Assembly (NCBI GenBank): GCA_021464245.1
Contig: JADCRB010000042.1
Location: 1,240,001 to 1,304,000, forward strand
Reading direction: 5' to 3'
Length of the DNA stretch: 64,000 nucleotides
Source of the DNA: Carallia brachiata
Lineage: Eukaryota; Streptophyta; Magnoliopsida; Malpighiales; Rhizophoraceae
Position numbers and translations under genes: made by a program
The notes under the pieces: generated by a model
The model's database searches: none
What the model saw: only the letters and a program-made list of their open reading frames with translations
What the model was told of the DNA's origin: nothing
Shown: positions 49,458 to 61,200 of the stretch, in pieces
Layout: each line of letters begins with the position of its first letter
Numbering within the stretch: the stretch's first letter is position 1

Positions 49458-50295
49458 TCTTTCTTTGTCCTTTCCAAGCCATCTGACATTGTCTCAGGCA
49501 ATCTACATTGCCATGTAGTTGGTTATGTTGCGCAAGTTATTGACATCTCATTTCCATATTCATTTGCATCAGTGCATACTATACTTGATTGATTGATCAA
49601 TGGTTACGACAGATGACGGGGCTTAAGTTCTCTTCAAAGTGGAAGCTTCCTAGGTCTGCTGCTAAGGCTAGAAATCCACACCAAAGTTTGAAGGTGTTTC
49701 AATTGAGTGGTTTTGTTGGCATGGACCGGATATCAAAATGGCACTATATGTGGCTGCGAGCAGTGTGGCACTTGAGAAGATGATTATCAGGCCTGACACC
49801 ATACTGAGTCGCGACCAAAAACTTGTGGCTAGACAATGTGCCCGGGAGCTGGAAACTAGATTACCCTCCGGAGTTGAGCTAGTTATCCTTTGATTTATTT
49901 ATTATAGTGGAAATTGTTACATGATATTGTATTTTGCTTCTATTAATTATTCGAAGACAAAGTGGCCTCCTGTTACTTATTAATTAGCTTAGCTACCCGG
50001 AATAGGATTGGATAGGAGGTCGACATTGCATATAACATTGGTGAGTGCCCTGGAATCTGGTTTTTGAGTGGCACTGGCCGTGCCTGGGCAAATATTCGAC
50101 TACTGAATTGAATGTTGGTATTCCTGACCCGCTGTTGATAGGAAAGAAAGAGGTAAGCCTAAAACGGACTCGGCCCTGGACCACGATCCTTTGCAAAACC
50201 TCCTGCCTCTCGACACTCGACTGGAGAACTGCACTTTCGTTTAACCTTATGTTATAAAAAATAATTAAAAAAAAAAACAGTGAAGACAATAAGAC
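49458..50295 (+). repeat. FBD-segment duplication, copy 1
   Basis: About 840 bp that matches 51787-52782 over its full length, from a TTTCCAAGCC-like left edge to ACTTTCGTTTAACCTTATG and an A-rich right edge. The match covers the FBD exon, its upstream intron sequence and the 3' flank. Copy 2 has about 118 bp extra inside. Confidence 0.85.
49613..49893 (+). CDS. FBD-domain exon, copy 1 (frame-broken)
   Basis: Encodes the C-terminal FBD domain found in plant F-box proteins: MTGLKFSSKWKLPRSAAKA, then HQSLKVFQLSGFVG. After one missing base near 49718-49722 (TTGGCATG here, TTGGACATG in copy 2) it continues MALYVAASSVALEKMIIRP and ends at the TGA at 49891-49893. An acceptor-like ACGACAG precedes the ATG triplet, so it is more likely an internal or terminal exon of the upstream F-box gene than a separate gene. 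The phase does not fit exon 3 of that gene directly, so an intermediate exon or further damage must be assumed. Confidence 0.6.
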
Positions 50296-50299
50296 ACTG

Positions 50300-51780
50300 A
50301 AAGTGTGTTTGTTTGCATGAAAATATTTTACAAGAAAAAAATTCTCATTTTTGGGCGTTTGTTTCATGTAACATATTTTACAACGAAAAATTTAGAGAAA
50401 ATTTAGAGATTTTTAAGAGAAATAATTTTTCCTTTTTCTAAATTGATGTTATTTTTTGAGAAAAATACAAATCGTGTTTTAAATAAGTTAAAAAGGAAAA
50501 TTATTATTTTCATTATAAATATTTTCTTCTGCAGATATTTTACGAAAATAAATTATTTTATAACAAACAAACGGATTATAAGTTGTTACGCTGACTTGCT
50601 AGTATAAAAAAGAAATGTTAAATTTATAAGTGGTTTTTACTATTAAGTTGGAACGTGGGAATATCTTTTATTTCGTTCATATACATTGCATATTTCGTCC
50701 ATATAAATTACATTGAAATATTTCTTAAACTCAATAATCATATGCTCATTTGTAATCAAGAATATTGATTTACAAAAATTAATATGGTCAACTAGAAAAA
50801 CTAAATTAATTAATAAGGTTAAAAGTTTATTTGATGTCTTTCAAAATATTTGTTCTACTTTTATGTTTTATAAACTGTCAGTTTCGTAGTATTAAAAGTA
50901 CAATCTCGGTTTAAGATATTGATATCTAGTACAACACTACAGTATTTTCAATATTACTAAATTATCAAAGTCATACAAACAATTAATTTACTTTATTGCG
51001 TGGATAGTGACATCAGTAAATTTGTCAATTAACTTTCTTTTCTTAATATTCATCAATTTTTAAAGAATGATATACAATCAAGAGCTACATCCATATCCGC
51101 AGAAAGGCTAGCTAAGTTTCATTTAACCAATACTTGTCAGCTAATTTTGCTGTACCAAAAACCAAAAAGTAAACACCATATAAAAAATTAAAAAAATATT
51201 ATTAGTCACAAGATCTAATAATAGAGTCATTTGAATTTTTTGTTTTCATTTAAACTTTATATTTTATTTTGACGAAAAAAAAAAAAAAAAGGAGTCAATC
51301 TATACGCGGATACCAATTTGGGCGTATATATCGGGCCGGGTCACTGGCTTGGGCCGCCGTAACAAAATTCTGCCGTCTCGTCCTACTAACGCTTGTATGA
51401 TGTAACCCACTTTGGTTGTGGTGTGTATTGGCGTATTTGTCTAGTCAAATTAGATTTAATTAATTATTTATAGTTAGATAAGTTTATGAGTTCAATGATC
51501 GATTTGACCTTATGAAATGTAAGTTATTTGACTCAAGTTCTTTTCCTATTTTACGCAAGTATTTTTGATGTCTTTGCATCGACTCTGTATATGATTTCAA
51601 TGAATATTAATGCAACGATTTATTTGTATCAAAAAAAAAAATTTTTTGGGCTGTGCTGTAATTGTAATTGAAGAAAATACATTAACAAAGAAACAGAAAT
51701 TTGTCAAATACAACATTGGAAAGACAGAAGAAATGATTTTTGTATTTTTTATGAATTAATTTTTGACGAAAATTACATTC
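50300..51780. other. Intergenic DNA between the two FBD copies
   Basis: AT-rich with many poly-A/T runs and no recognised gene. A GC-richer patch at about 51300-51420 has no coding signal. Confidence 0.45.
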
Positions 51781-51786
51781 CTTGCA

Positions 51787-52782
51787 GAGTCAAACCTTTC
51801 CAAGCCAGTTGACATTGTCTCAGGCAATCTACATCGCCATATGGTTGGTTATATTGGGCAAATTATTGACATCTAGTTTCCATATTCATTTGCATCGGTG
51901 CATACTATTTGATTGATTAATCAATGGTTTACGACAGATGAAGGGGCTTAAGTTCGCTTCAAAGTGGAAGGTTCCTAGGTCTGCTGCTAAGGCTAGACAT
52001 CCACACCAAAGTTTGAAGGTGTTTGAATTGAGTGGTTTTGTTGGACATGGACTGGATATCAAAATGGCACTATATGTGGCTGCGAGCAGTGTGGCTCTTG
52101 AGAAGATGGTAATCAAGCCTGACACCGTACTGAGTTGCGACCAAAAACTTGTGGCTAGACAACGTGCTCAGGAGCTGGAAACTAGATAACCCTCCGGAGT
52201 TGAGCTAGTTATTCTTTGATTTTATCCTTTGATTTATTATTATAGTGGAAAGTATTATATGATATTGTATTTAGCTTCTATTAATTATTCAAAGACAAAG
52301 TGACCTCCTGTTGCTTAATTTATTCGTTTAGCTACCAGGAACAGGATTGGATAGGAGGTCAACATTGCATATAACATTGGTGATTGACCTGGAACCTGGT
52401 TTCTGAGTGGCACTGCACTTGTTTTTGAGTGGCACTAGGAGTGCTTGGGCAAATATTCGGCTACTACATTGAATGTTGGTGTTCTTGACCCACTATCGAT
52501 AGGAAAAAAGGAGGTAGGCCTAAAAGGGACACAGCCCTTTCTGGAGTGGCTTGTTTGTTTTGAAAGGATATTAGTAATGTTGTTTTGTCACGTGCTGTAT
52601 TAATGTAATTTGTATCTCTATTATTCACAAATTTTTTTTTTTTTTTTTTAAAAAGAGGGACTTGGCCCTGGGCCACGATCCTTTGCAAAGCCTCTTCCCA
52701 CTTGACACTTGACTGGAGCGCTGCACTTTCGTTTAACCTTATGCAATTAAAAAAAAAAAAAAAGCAGAGAAGAAAAGAAGAC
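51787..52782 (+). repeat. FBD-segment duplication, copy 2
   Basis: Matches 49458-50295 with about 10% divergence and a 118-bp insertion at about 52540-52657 that ends in an 18-base T run. No F-box or LRR sequence accompanies this copy, so only the 3' part of the gene was duplicated or the rest was lost. Confidence 0.85.
51938..52189 (+). pseudogene. FBD-domain fragment, copy 2
   Basis: An 83-residue open frame: MKGLKFASKWKVPRSAAKA, HQSLKVFELSGFVGHGLD, MALYVAASSVALEKMVIKP, ending ELETR at TAA. The FBD core is intact and in one frame, unlike copy 1. The stop replaces a Leu codon of copy 1 (TAA against TTA), shortening the tail by about nine residues. Without an F-box it is probably a non-functional fragment, unless it is spliced to something upstream that I could not see. 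Confidence 0.6.
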
Positions 52783-52789
52783 ACCAAAA

Positions 52790-53600
52790 ATTGTCAATTC
52801 ACCACCATCGTAATGGGCACGTGAATGCAAGCACTACATTACGCGTCGTGAGAGTTAAAATTTTCGTCGTTGTGGTTTAATAATTGGACATTGAAAAGGA
52901 TTAATTAATGGAATTTTCTGGCTAACAAAAAAAAAAAAAAAGGTTATTGTAATCGTCACGTGCTTCGAGGAGGATCCAACATAATCCCGGACAGGTGACC
53001 CCGGACTGACGACTGCTGGACCACAACTTCGGATCCAACTCGCTGTTCTTGCTCGCCAGCTGTTTCAAAACGAAAAGGATAAAAATACTTCTAAAATCGT
53101 GGAAAAATAAAAAAAGAAAAATTGCGGACCCCACAGATGGCTAGGAGTAGGGCTAGGGCTTTCTGTTAGATATAAAATTACTGATCGCAACCACCACGAC
53201 ACGACGGAGGACAAAAGGACAAAACGACAAGGTCATATCGACGTGGAGCTGTGCCGTCGAGATTCTGTCGGTGACCTTTTTGAAAAAGATATTTTTGTTC
53301 GGTTGTAATTACCAAATCATTAAATTGCCGGTCCACCATCATTATTATGTTAATTAATTCTAGCTTAATATCACAATGATTTTAGCAACCAAAACCGAGA
53401 AAAAGCAACCAATACATATATATATATATATATATATATAAAACCAAGATTTTGTGTACGGAAATTATGCTTATTAATTAATTATATTTTCGTAACACGT
53501 AACTGTAAAAGCGCAGTACGTATGCATATAGTGATTTAGATTATAAGATCATGAAACATACATTAAATATAAAAAATTAAAAAAATAAATAAATAAATTA
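52790..53600. other. Intergenic DNA, no gene found
   Basis: Includes a more balanced patch at 52960-53280 with a possible leader-like sequence but no open frame of note, and a (TA)n run at about 53417-53440. Confidence 0.45.
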
Positions 53601-53629
53601 TTAAATACTGTTAAAATAATTGTTTCTCT

Positions 53630-54005
53630 CATTAAACTTATTCGTTTGTAAATCTCCAGCAATGGGTATATAATCGTATGAAGAGAAATCGGCCTCTATA
53701 TAACAAAACTCTTTTTGTCTACCCGTGTAAGAATCCAAAAGGGGAAGGATTCCTAATTCATAATAAAAAAGATAACGGATCAGTGAATTCCCAATTTGTA
53801 GGCCTATCTTAATCAAATAAACAATAAAATGAAATCTTGGAATCGACTGGTGTCCTAATAAAAAAAATCTTTTTTTTTTTTTTGTGAGAAACAGATAGAT
53901 GGAACTTTGAATGCAAAAAGGTAGTCGGATTGTTTCCGCAATCCCTGGAAACATATATTTTCTGTTTTTTGACAAAATTATTATCAGGTTCTTCCAGCAA
54001 CCCAA
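53630..54005 (-). other. Possible organelle-derived insertion
   Basis: The minus strand carries a 134-codon open frame rich in Ile, Phe, Leu and Tyr, with a codon and composition style resembling plastid DNA (for example IPRFHFIVYLIKIGLQIGNS and LLDSYTGRQKEFCYIEADF). Compared with its flanks the block has fewer poly-A/T runs and more even base use. I do not recognise the exact plastid or mitochondrial locus, so this is a suspicion, not an identification. Confidence 0.3.
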
Positions 54006-54009
54006 AGTC

Positions 54010-55500
54010 CTACATTGAAAATCTAACGTAAAGACGAGAATTAGTCAAGTCATTGGTTGATAACTTAATAATCTCAATAAGCTAAGAATACATTCAGAAT
54101 GTAAGGTTTTTTTTTTCAGATATCGTAAATATAAACTAATTAGTAAAAAAAAGAGACAATTAAAAAAAATTAAAAATTTAAACTCTTAACCTCACTTTTA
54201 TTAATATATTACTACTACCGTTCAACTTATAAACTCACGGTCCATGCATACAAGTTGGCTGTGAGAGTATTGTATTCCCAAATCTAAGTCACCCCGCAGG
54301 AAAGGGATGGAACATTTGTTCTCTGCCACAGCAGTGCTCCTACTTACTCAAAGCACTGCTACTGCTAGCTGTCGGTTGAATTGATTAAAATGCAAAAGGA
54401 CAACTTCGCCCTGTACCACAAAAGGATCCTGCTGATCAGGCTATGACTATGACCCACCTCACCACAGCAAAATGCCGCCAACTGAGTCATATATCATCAT
54501 GATCCATGAATTGACCTCCCCAACCAAGTTTTTAACAAAAAATTGTTTCAACAAATTTCCAACTCGACGGCCTATGAATTATTTGTGTTATCTGGGTTGG
54601 TCCACTAATAAGCCTGTGGTTGTCCCATTGTATATTATTACGTCTAATTACAAACAGATATTACTAAACAGTAATATAATTTGTAATATGTAGTTAATTA
54701 AATAATTTTTATTTTTTTAAAATTTAATATATTTTTTACGATTTAATAATTCAAATCTTAACATATTAATTTTACACATACAATTATTACCTAACTTTTC
54801 TTTTCACAATATAGTGTTTGGGGGTGAAAGTACACCTAAAACATCATCCCCGTGGAAGAATTTTTCACACCCCTATCCGTTACACAGATTTTGGACGGGA
54901 ATAAGAATCTGTGTCTCAATTCCTTGTTTAAGAAGAATCTTCAATCATTAAACAGGCGCAGTCCATGCCCAACTCTAATATTAAGAAGCTAACCTAAATT
55001 GTACTATCACTCCTGTTTGATTGGTTTTGTCCTAATTGAATTTTATTTCCTCTTTTTTTTTTTTTTAATCCAAAGAAGAGGGATGCTAGTGTAATGATAA
55101 AATTATTTTATTATGACAGGGATTCGAATCAAGAAAACAGCTTCTTAGCGAGAACAAAACGAGATCTTTGGTCCTTTAAAGAACTTGGTATCCTATGTGC
55201 TAATCTAACTCATTGTTTTGCCAAGCAGACCAAACTCAGAATTTTATCAGGTTGTGCTTTCATTTGCATTCCTTGTTTGTGGCCGTGACACTGAAGCCAG
55301 GGAAAGCACAAAAAACATAAAACTCTATTCTACGATGTTGTGCCTTTTGCTGGTAAAAAAGATGTTTACAAGAAGCTTTACAATTTCAAATTTGATTGTG
55401 AAATTGAGCCCTGGATTGACGGAAGATCTCGGGAGAACTCAGTGTGACAATAAGAGAAACTGAACCAACGTATACAGACGATGACTAGACCTAATTTGGA
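54010..55500. other. Intergenic DNA, no gene found
   Basis: At 55085-55135 a tRNA-like pair occurs (GATGCTAGTGTAATGATAA, then GGGATTCGAATC about 25 bases later), which could be the head of another SINE. No coding region was recognised. Confidence 0.45.
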
Positions 55501-55512
55501 TTGACAAACTGC

Positions 55513-58239
55513 TCAAGAACATGATTTTATTAATCCCAAGTGATAAAGGAATTTCTCTGATCTCGTTCGAAAGAGATTACCAAAAGAGAATCTCCCACGT
55601 TCTTGAGGTGGAGACTTTGTATATGCTTCATCCTTGACATGAAGCACAGTTAGGCCAATTTCCTTTCTAACCGCCTCGATTGTTTCACTTTTCACTTCAT
55701 ATCCTGATGCATCAGTCACATAGAAAACATTCACAGCCCGGGAGCCCCTTGTGGTAACCTCAGCTCGAGTGACTGAAAGACCATTTTCCCTGAAAATGCG
55801 AGTCACATCCGACAATAGCCCGACCCTGTCTTCACTACAAAGCTCCAGCTTTATACCCTGCATTAAAACAATATAACAACACAAAGCATTAATATATGCA
55901 TGGCACAAATCAGAAAGAAACATCAAGGTCAAACTTGGCCTGCGTTTCTACCTCTGAACTTCTCCTTCTAATAGCAGCCTCCAAGCAGTGAATCACTCGC
56001 TGTCTCTCAGCTTCAGAACTTATGGGGGATCCATCCATATGCCTGATATAATATTCCTGCTTACCCAAAAAAGATATACGGCCCCATATTAGCAATCGAT
56101 AAGAACATTTGTTTTCCCAAATAAATGCTAAGAGGAGAAAAAAGAACCAGAATGAACAGATTGCTACTTAGACATATTGGGAATGTAATCTTGACCTTTA
56201 ATAGCATAGTTCTAATCAATAAATATAAAACATAATCAATCAGAGAAGAGAAAGTGCATCCTGCAAGAGTTAAAAGACAACCTGGTATGCTTCTGGTTCT
56301 TCTGCTATGACTGTTGCATGATACACTACATATTGCATATCTGTCAATGTGCACACTGTATCAAAGAGCAGTTTGGGGCGGTCTTGACACCGCAAGTTTA
56401 CAACGGTGTATCCCTTATCTACGCAATTTTCCACTGTTACTAGGGGTTTTCTCCGTTCACTAGCCAATCCACAGTCTTCATCATCTATATCATAATCACG
56501 ATCTGCGTACATCATCTGATGCAGTCTCCTTTCCTTATGAGTAGAGCCCACAGAAACAGCGGTATTGGCACTTCGTTTGTCTCTGTCCCCCTTGAGGACA
56601 TATAGGAGAAGCTTCTTGATCTTAGCAAGCTGGTCCGGATCGTCAATTGGCAAACCAGTAGCCTCATCAGTGATGTAAACAACGGATGCCATTCTTGAAT
56701 TGTGGGTCCAGACTTCTGCAGCCACCACGTTACACTTGTGGTCAGTAAGAACAGCAAAGACCTCTGAAAGTAAGCCTGGCCGGTCTCTTCCAGTCAATTC
56801 GATAGTTGTGTTTTCTGCTGCAGCTTGTACATCCAATGACCGGTGCAAGGACCGGAAGCTACATGCCCTTGGTCCCAGCGACTGTCACATGAAAAGCAAC
56901 TCATCAGCATGACTTGGAACTAACTTGCCTTTGAAAATAATGCTGTTGAACTCTCATAAGACCAAACAGTGACTACTGCTTCTTTATTGTCTGGTCTTAT
57001 GTTATACTGATGTACCACACAATTAAGGAGTAACATTATGTACAATTTTTTTTTTTTGATCTTATAGAAGCTGGAGCCCAGCTGGTTTGGAGAAGAGGGG
57101 ATGGGGCACCAAGTCTGGAATTCAAACCCCAGACTTGGTGGTTAGAGGAAGCATCCTCTAACCAGTGCAGCTACTGCTGAACTGAGAGTGTTATTCACAT
57201 ACATTTATACCTAACCAATGCATTTTGAACAGATTTCTCCAACAAGCTTCATTTTGGTCTCTTCCAAAAATATTATCTTTAGCAATGGATATCAGAATTA
57301 TGATATGAAATTGGTGCACAAGTCAAGCTTTAATTTGTTCAAAAATATGGAGGAAAATACCATCCCTCAATGGAACCGAGGCTTCATCAATCTGGCTCTT
57401 AACTTATATTCTAGCAGAGAGTCAATTTATGTGGTTGAAGGTACTTCTGATGGCAAACAGCAGAACTATGTTCCGTGGGTCTCAGTTAGAATCAACTTCC
57501 TCCTAAATGTCTTCTGCGGAGATGATAATTAATGCCAGAATTTGCATATTTACCTGTTGGATTCTCTCAGCCACATCATCTTCAGATAGCTTATTTCCTT
57601 GCTGATCTGTAACATGGAATACTGCAAGCAACCAATAAGAACAAGAATATCAACCACATAGCACAGAATTGAATATTCAAGAAATTAGATTAAAAAAAAA
57701 AAAAGGCAGAGAAGATTCAAAAGCTAACCATCCATAAACCATTCCCCATCAGAAGAAATATAAGCTCTTCTAATCATAAGACCCAAATCTGTCAAAACCT
57801 GGACCACCTCCAACAAACTGCCATGCCTATTTGCACTGTCAACCTGAAAATTTTGTATCAGAAAAGGAAGAGTTACACGGTGAAACCATCAATTTCACGT
57901 AAAACTGAGCCTAAACATCCAAATGGTATAATCAAACACCTTAATTAAAGTGGCTTTCCTGCTCGAACCATTATCAACAGTAACCCTGCAAATAAAACAT
58001 CAAAAAGGAAAACTTATCAAGTTCCAGCCTTTTCAGCTCAAGAACTGAAATCAATAAAAACCAAGAAACCCAACATCAATTCAACCACAAGAGAGAACAA
58101 AAAAATAACAACTTTACAAAAAAAAAATACCAATAAAAACCAAGAAACCAACAAGAAACTATTACCTTGGGGGGTTCATTCGAGTCACAAGCTTCTCAAA
58201 CTCATCATCCATTGTGAAAGAAGGCGACCAGTGATCCAT
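55513..58239 (-). CDS. ACT domain-repeat protein (ACR family, ACR3/ACR4-like)
   Basis: Seven coding exons on the minus strand: 58166-58239, 57940-57985, 57729-57843, 57554-57621, 56282-56881, 55952-56056 and 55513-55857. All are GT-AG in phase, giving an intact 450-residue protein. ACR proteins are plant-specific and consist almost only of four ACT domains; they are thought to be amino-acid sensors or regulators, related to the ACT region of bacterial GlnD. The ACT starts are visible as [20 protein letters not shown] (about residue 40), [20 protein letters not shown] (about 128), [20 protein letters not shown] (about 261) and [20 protein letters not shown] (about 339). The head ([20 protein letters not shown]) and tail ([20 protein letters not shown], then IKS) match the ACR3/ACR4 clade. 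The first ATG gives MDHWSPSF; a second ATG lies nine codons later. The ligand is unknown from sequence. Confidence 0.93.
57043..57185 (-). mobile_element. Candidate tRNA-derived SINE in intron 4 of the ACR gene
   Basis: Read on the minus strand, an A-box-like TAGCTGCACTGGTTAGAGG is followed about 35 bases later by a B-box-like GGTTTGAATTCC. A short body and a 12-15-base A tail follow (plus-strand T run at 57045-57058). Order and spacing fit a tRNA-derived SINE inserted antisense-neutral in the large intron between ACR exons 4 and 5. No clear target duplication was found. Confidence 0.5.
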
Positions 58240-61200
58240 TTCCAGGAAGGAAAAGACAAAGAAAGAGAGAATTGTAGCGAAAGGCAAGCGAGTTTCTGTG
58301 AAAAAGGCAAATGAAAAGAGAAGAAGGATGAAATGAACTCAGTTCTTTAGCAGTAGTATGCTTATTTTTCCTCTGTTTTTTCTTTGCAGAAATTTGGGCT
58401 GTTGTGATTTTGTGGTGTTTGTGTCGTGTGCCTGTTGGATGGTGGCCAGTGGGGACACAAAACACAACACAACACAACGCAACGCAACATTAACAAAGGC
58501 TTACCACCCAAATGAAAATGAAAATACGATCAAAACAAATGGGGTATTTTTCGTTTCTTCTTTAACTAAAACCAGAGAGAGAGAGAGACAGAGCATGGAG
58601 GGGTTCTGTCATCCATCAGGGCCTGTCGCTGCTGAGATGGACCCCACCCTTTCTTTCCTTCCCAACATTTGGTCTTCCCTCTGTGGCTCTTTTTTTTTTT
58701 TTTTTTTTGGTACCTCACAAGGCGGCTCAATGTTTTTGTGTGCATCATTTTAGCCTCTCACTCTAGTCTTAGGATGCCTCGTGCCTGTAATGTAAGGCTC
58801 CTACTACTATTATTTCTTGAGTACTTATTATTCAGATATAAATTAAGAAGTTATAAGCAAATAAAAAGTTTGTCTCACAAAATTTAATAATAAATTTAAT
58901 TTTTAATTTTTTTAAATTTAACTATTCGTATAATAATAAATTTTATTTTATATTTACCAGATATTTTCATTGTAATTTTCGTTGTTCTTAGATTTTTGTA
59001 AATCTTTATTTTTATTTTTCTTTGCTTCACTTTAAAAGATAATAAAAATTGGTTCTCTGTGTTCGAAAAATTGAAAGGGCCAATTTTTCAATATACCAAA
59101 AATAAATTTCAGAGAGCCAATTTTTTGGGTTCCCTTAAAAGAAAATTGTATTTCCTCGGGTGACATTCTCTCTCGTGAAGTCTAAAACTAAAACTTTTCC
59201 ATTTTTTAGGTTATAACAGTGTAACTTGAATTTAAAATGCCAAGAAGAAGCTGAAAACAGAAATGACCTACAAAAACAATATACAGACTGCGCAGACTCA
59301 TTTCAGTTTTCGTTAAATTCTTTCAAAAATACGGTTCAAGTCAACAAGCATTCTCAACGTAACTGTTGGTCCCTTGGGTGTGTGAATTTCCCAACAACAA
59401 ATAATTCATTTGACTTCGGTTTAAAAGTTAGCACTAATTAAAATACTAAAAAAGATAACTGAAAAAATTAATAGTCAGTTCTACTTCTCTTACCTGCCAA
59501 GCTCGGACTTCCAGAGAGTTCAAGCACAGCTTAAACCAACATTTCAATGCCCACTTTGAGTTTTGCTTTTGTTCCTCATGGCATGGGCCAAAAAGCTTTC
59601 AAATTTATGCAAAGTTACTAAATCCCTTATAAAGAAAGAAAGAAAGGAACGGTTTTAACCAAACGGCGCGACCATTTTTCTTTCAAATGATTTCCTTGTT
59701 GCATATATCTCAACATTAAATGAAAATCTTAGCAACAGGCTTTTGCTGTGCTTTGTTAGGGAATCTATATCTGGGAGAAGAGAGCATTATCCTTTTGATA
59801 TCTAATTGGATTTTGTTGGACTTTTGGGCACTCTTCCCACTTGGCTAAGAAGGGAACCTCTTAATATCTCTTTTACAAAGTTTCCATATTGGCGGACTCT
59901 GATACGGTGTAGAGTGTAGCCTGCTAGTGTATCCTTGTGTGCCTATATTTAACATATTTCAATCTCTTATCTCTTATCTCTTATTTACTTAGATTTTTGC
60001 GAAATTCTACGGGGTCACATATGAATCATGAGACACGAATACAATACGATATACACACTGCGATAAAGTAACTACAAAAAATTAAAGACACACACACACA
60101 TATATATATATATACACACACATATCTCCATACATTTGGTCTTATGTACACAAAATGAGTTCTGTTACACTTTCATAATATTTTTGCTCAATTTTTTGTC
60201 ATAATACAACGAATTTTTAATTTTTTGCAATTATAATAATATTTTTTGCAATAAAAAAAACAATAAAATGTACTATTTTGTAATTATAAAAAAATATTAC
60301 CGTAATTATAAAAAATTAAAAATTAGTTATATTCTAATAAAAAACAGAACAAAAATAATTTTGAAAGTGTAATTTTTTCTATATAAAATATGTCAGACAC
60401 TAGCCAACGAACCCAATCACCACCCACTTGTCCCATTTCACCATTTATTGGTAATTATAGAGACAAGTAGAAAACAATAAAGCTTCTCATTCTTCTTTTT
60501 AATTTTTAGGTCGGAATGTGACCATTAAACGTAAAGGGCAATGTGTGAATGTGGCAGGTAACATCCACATTGGACATTTTGTAACAAGGAGTGCCTTTAC
60601 GTTAAGTTTTTCCACACCCGTTATAACAAATTCTGTAACGTTCAAAGCTTGACTGACTTGATCAGACGATCTTAACTAACACCCATGTTTCTGAATTTCC
60701 CCAAGTGTGAAATGTTGCTGGTCTTTAGTCAAACTTGTAAGCATGACCCCTGGATATATAAATAAACAAATATAAGTATGGGGAGAGGATTGAGAAACAC
60801 GCCCAGATCAGGAATCATGTGTTCACAATGTACAATTAATGCCACTTGCCATATCTCCTTGCTGCTATGGCACATGTTGATGTTAAGCATTTGTAGAGAG
60901 AGAGAAAGGGGAGCCTATGGAGATGAGATTTTGTTTTTTTAACACAAGAAAAATGACGTGTGCATGTCAGTCATTACGCACATAAGCTGAGACTAGAGTT
61001 ACTGTTGCTATCCTAATTTAGCTAATCTCTATGAGAAATACTTAACATGTATGCATTATTAAACTTGAATAAGTCTTTTCTGTTTGATCATGATATTAAT
61101 AAGTTTTAAAGTAGTACGTGACAACCTCAAAAACCAAGAAAATAGAGATTTCAACTTAGAAATAGTTGCGACTCAAATTCAAATTATGATAATGATAAAA

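Noticed and set aside
49135..49482. 115-codon minus-strand open frame in the F-box locus
   Set aside because: No family recognised, no exon partners, and its end overlaps the edge of the duplicated segment. It may be transposon debris but there is no positive evidence.
55085..55135. tRNA gene suggested by A- and B-box-like strings
   Set aside because: No cloverleaf could be drawn; acceptor and anticodon stems do not pair. At most a SINE head.
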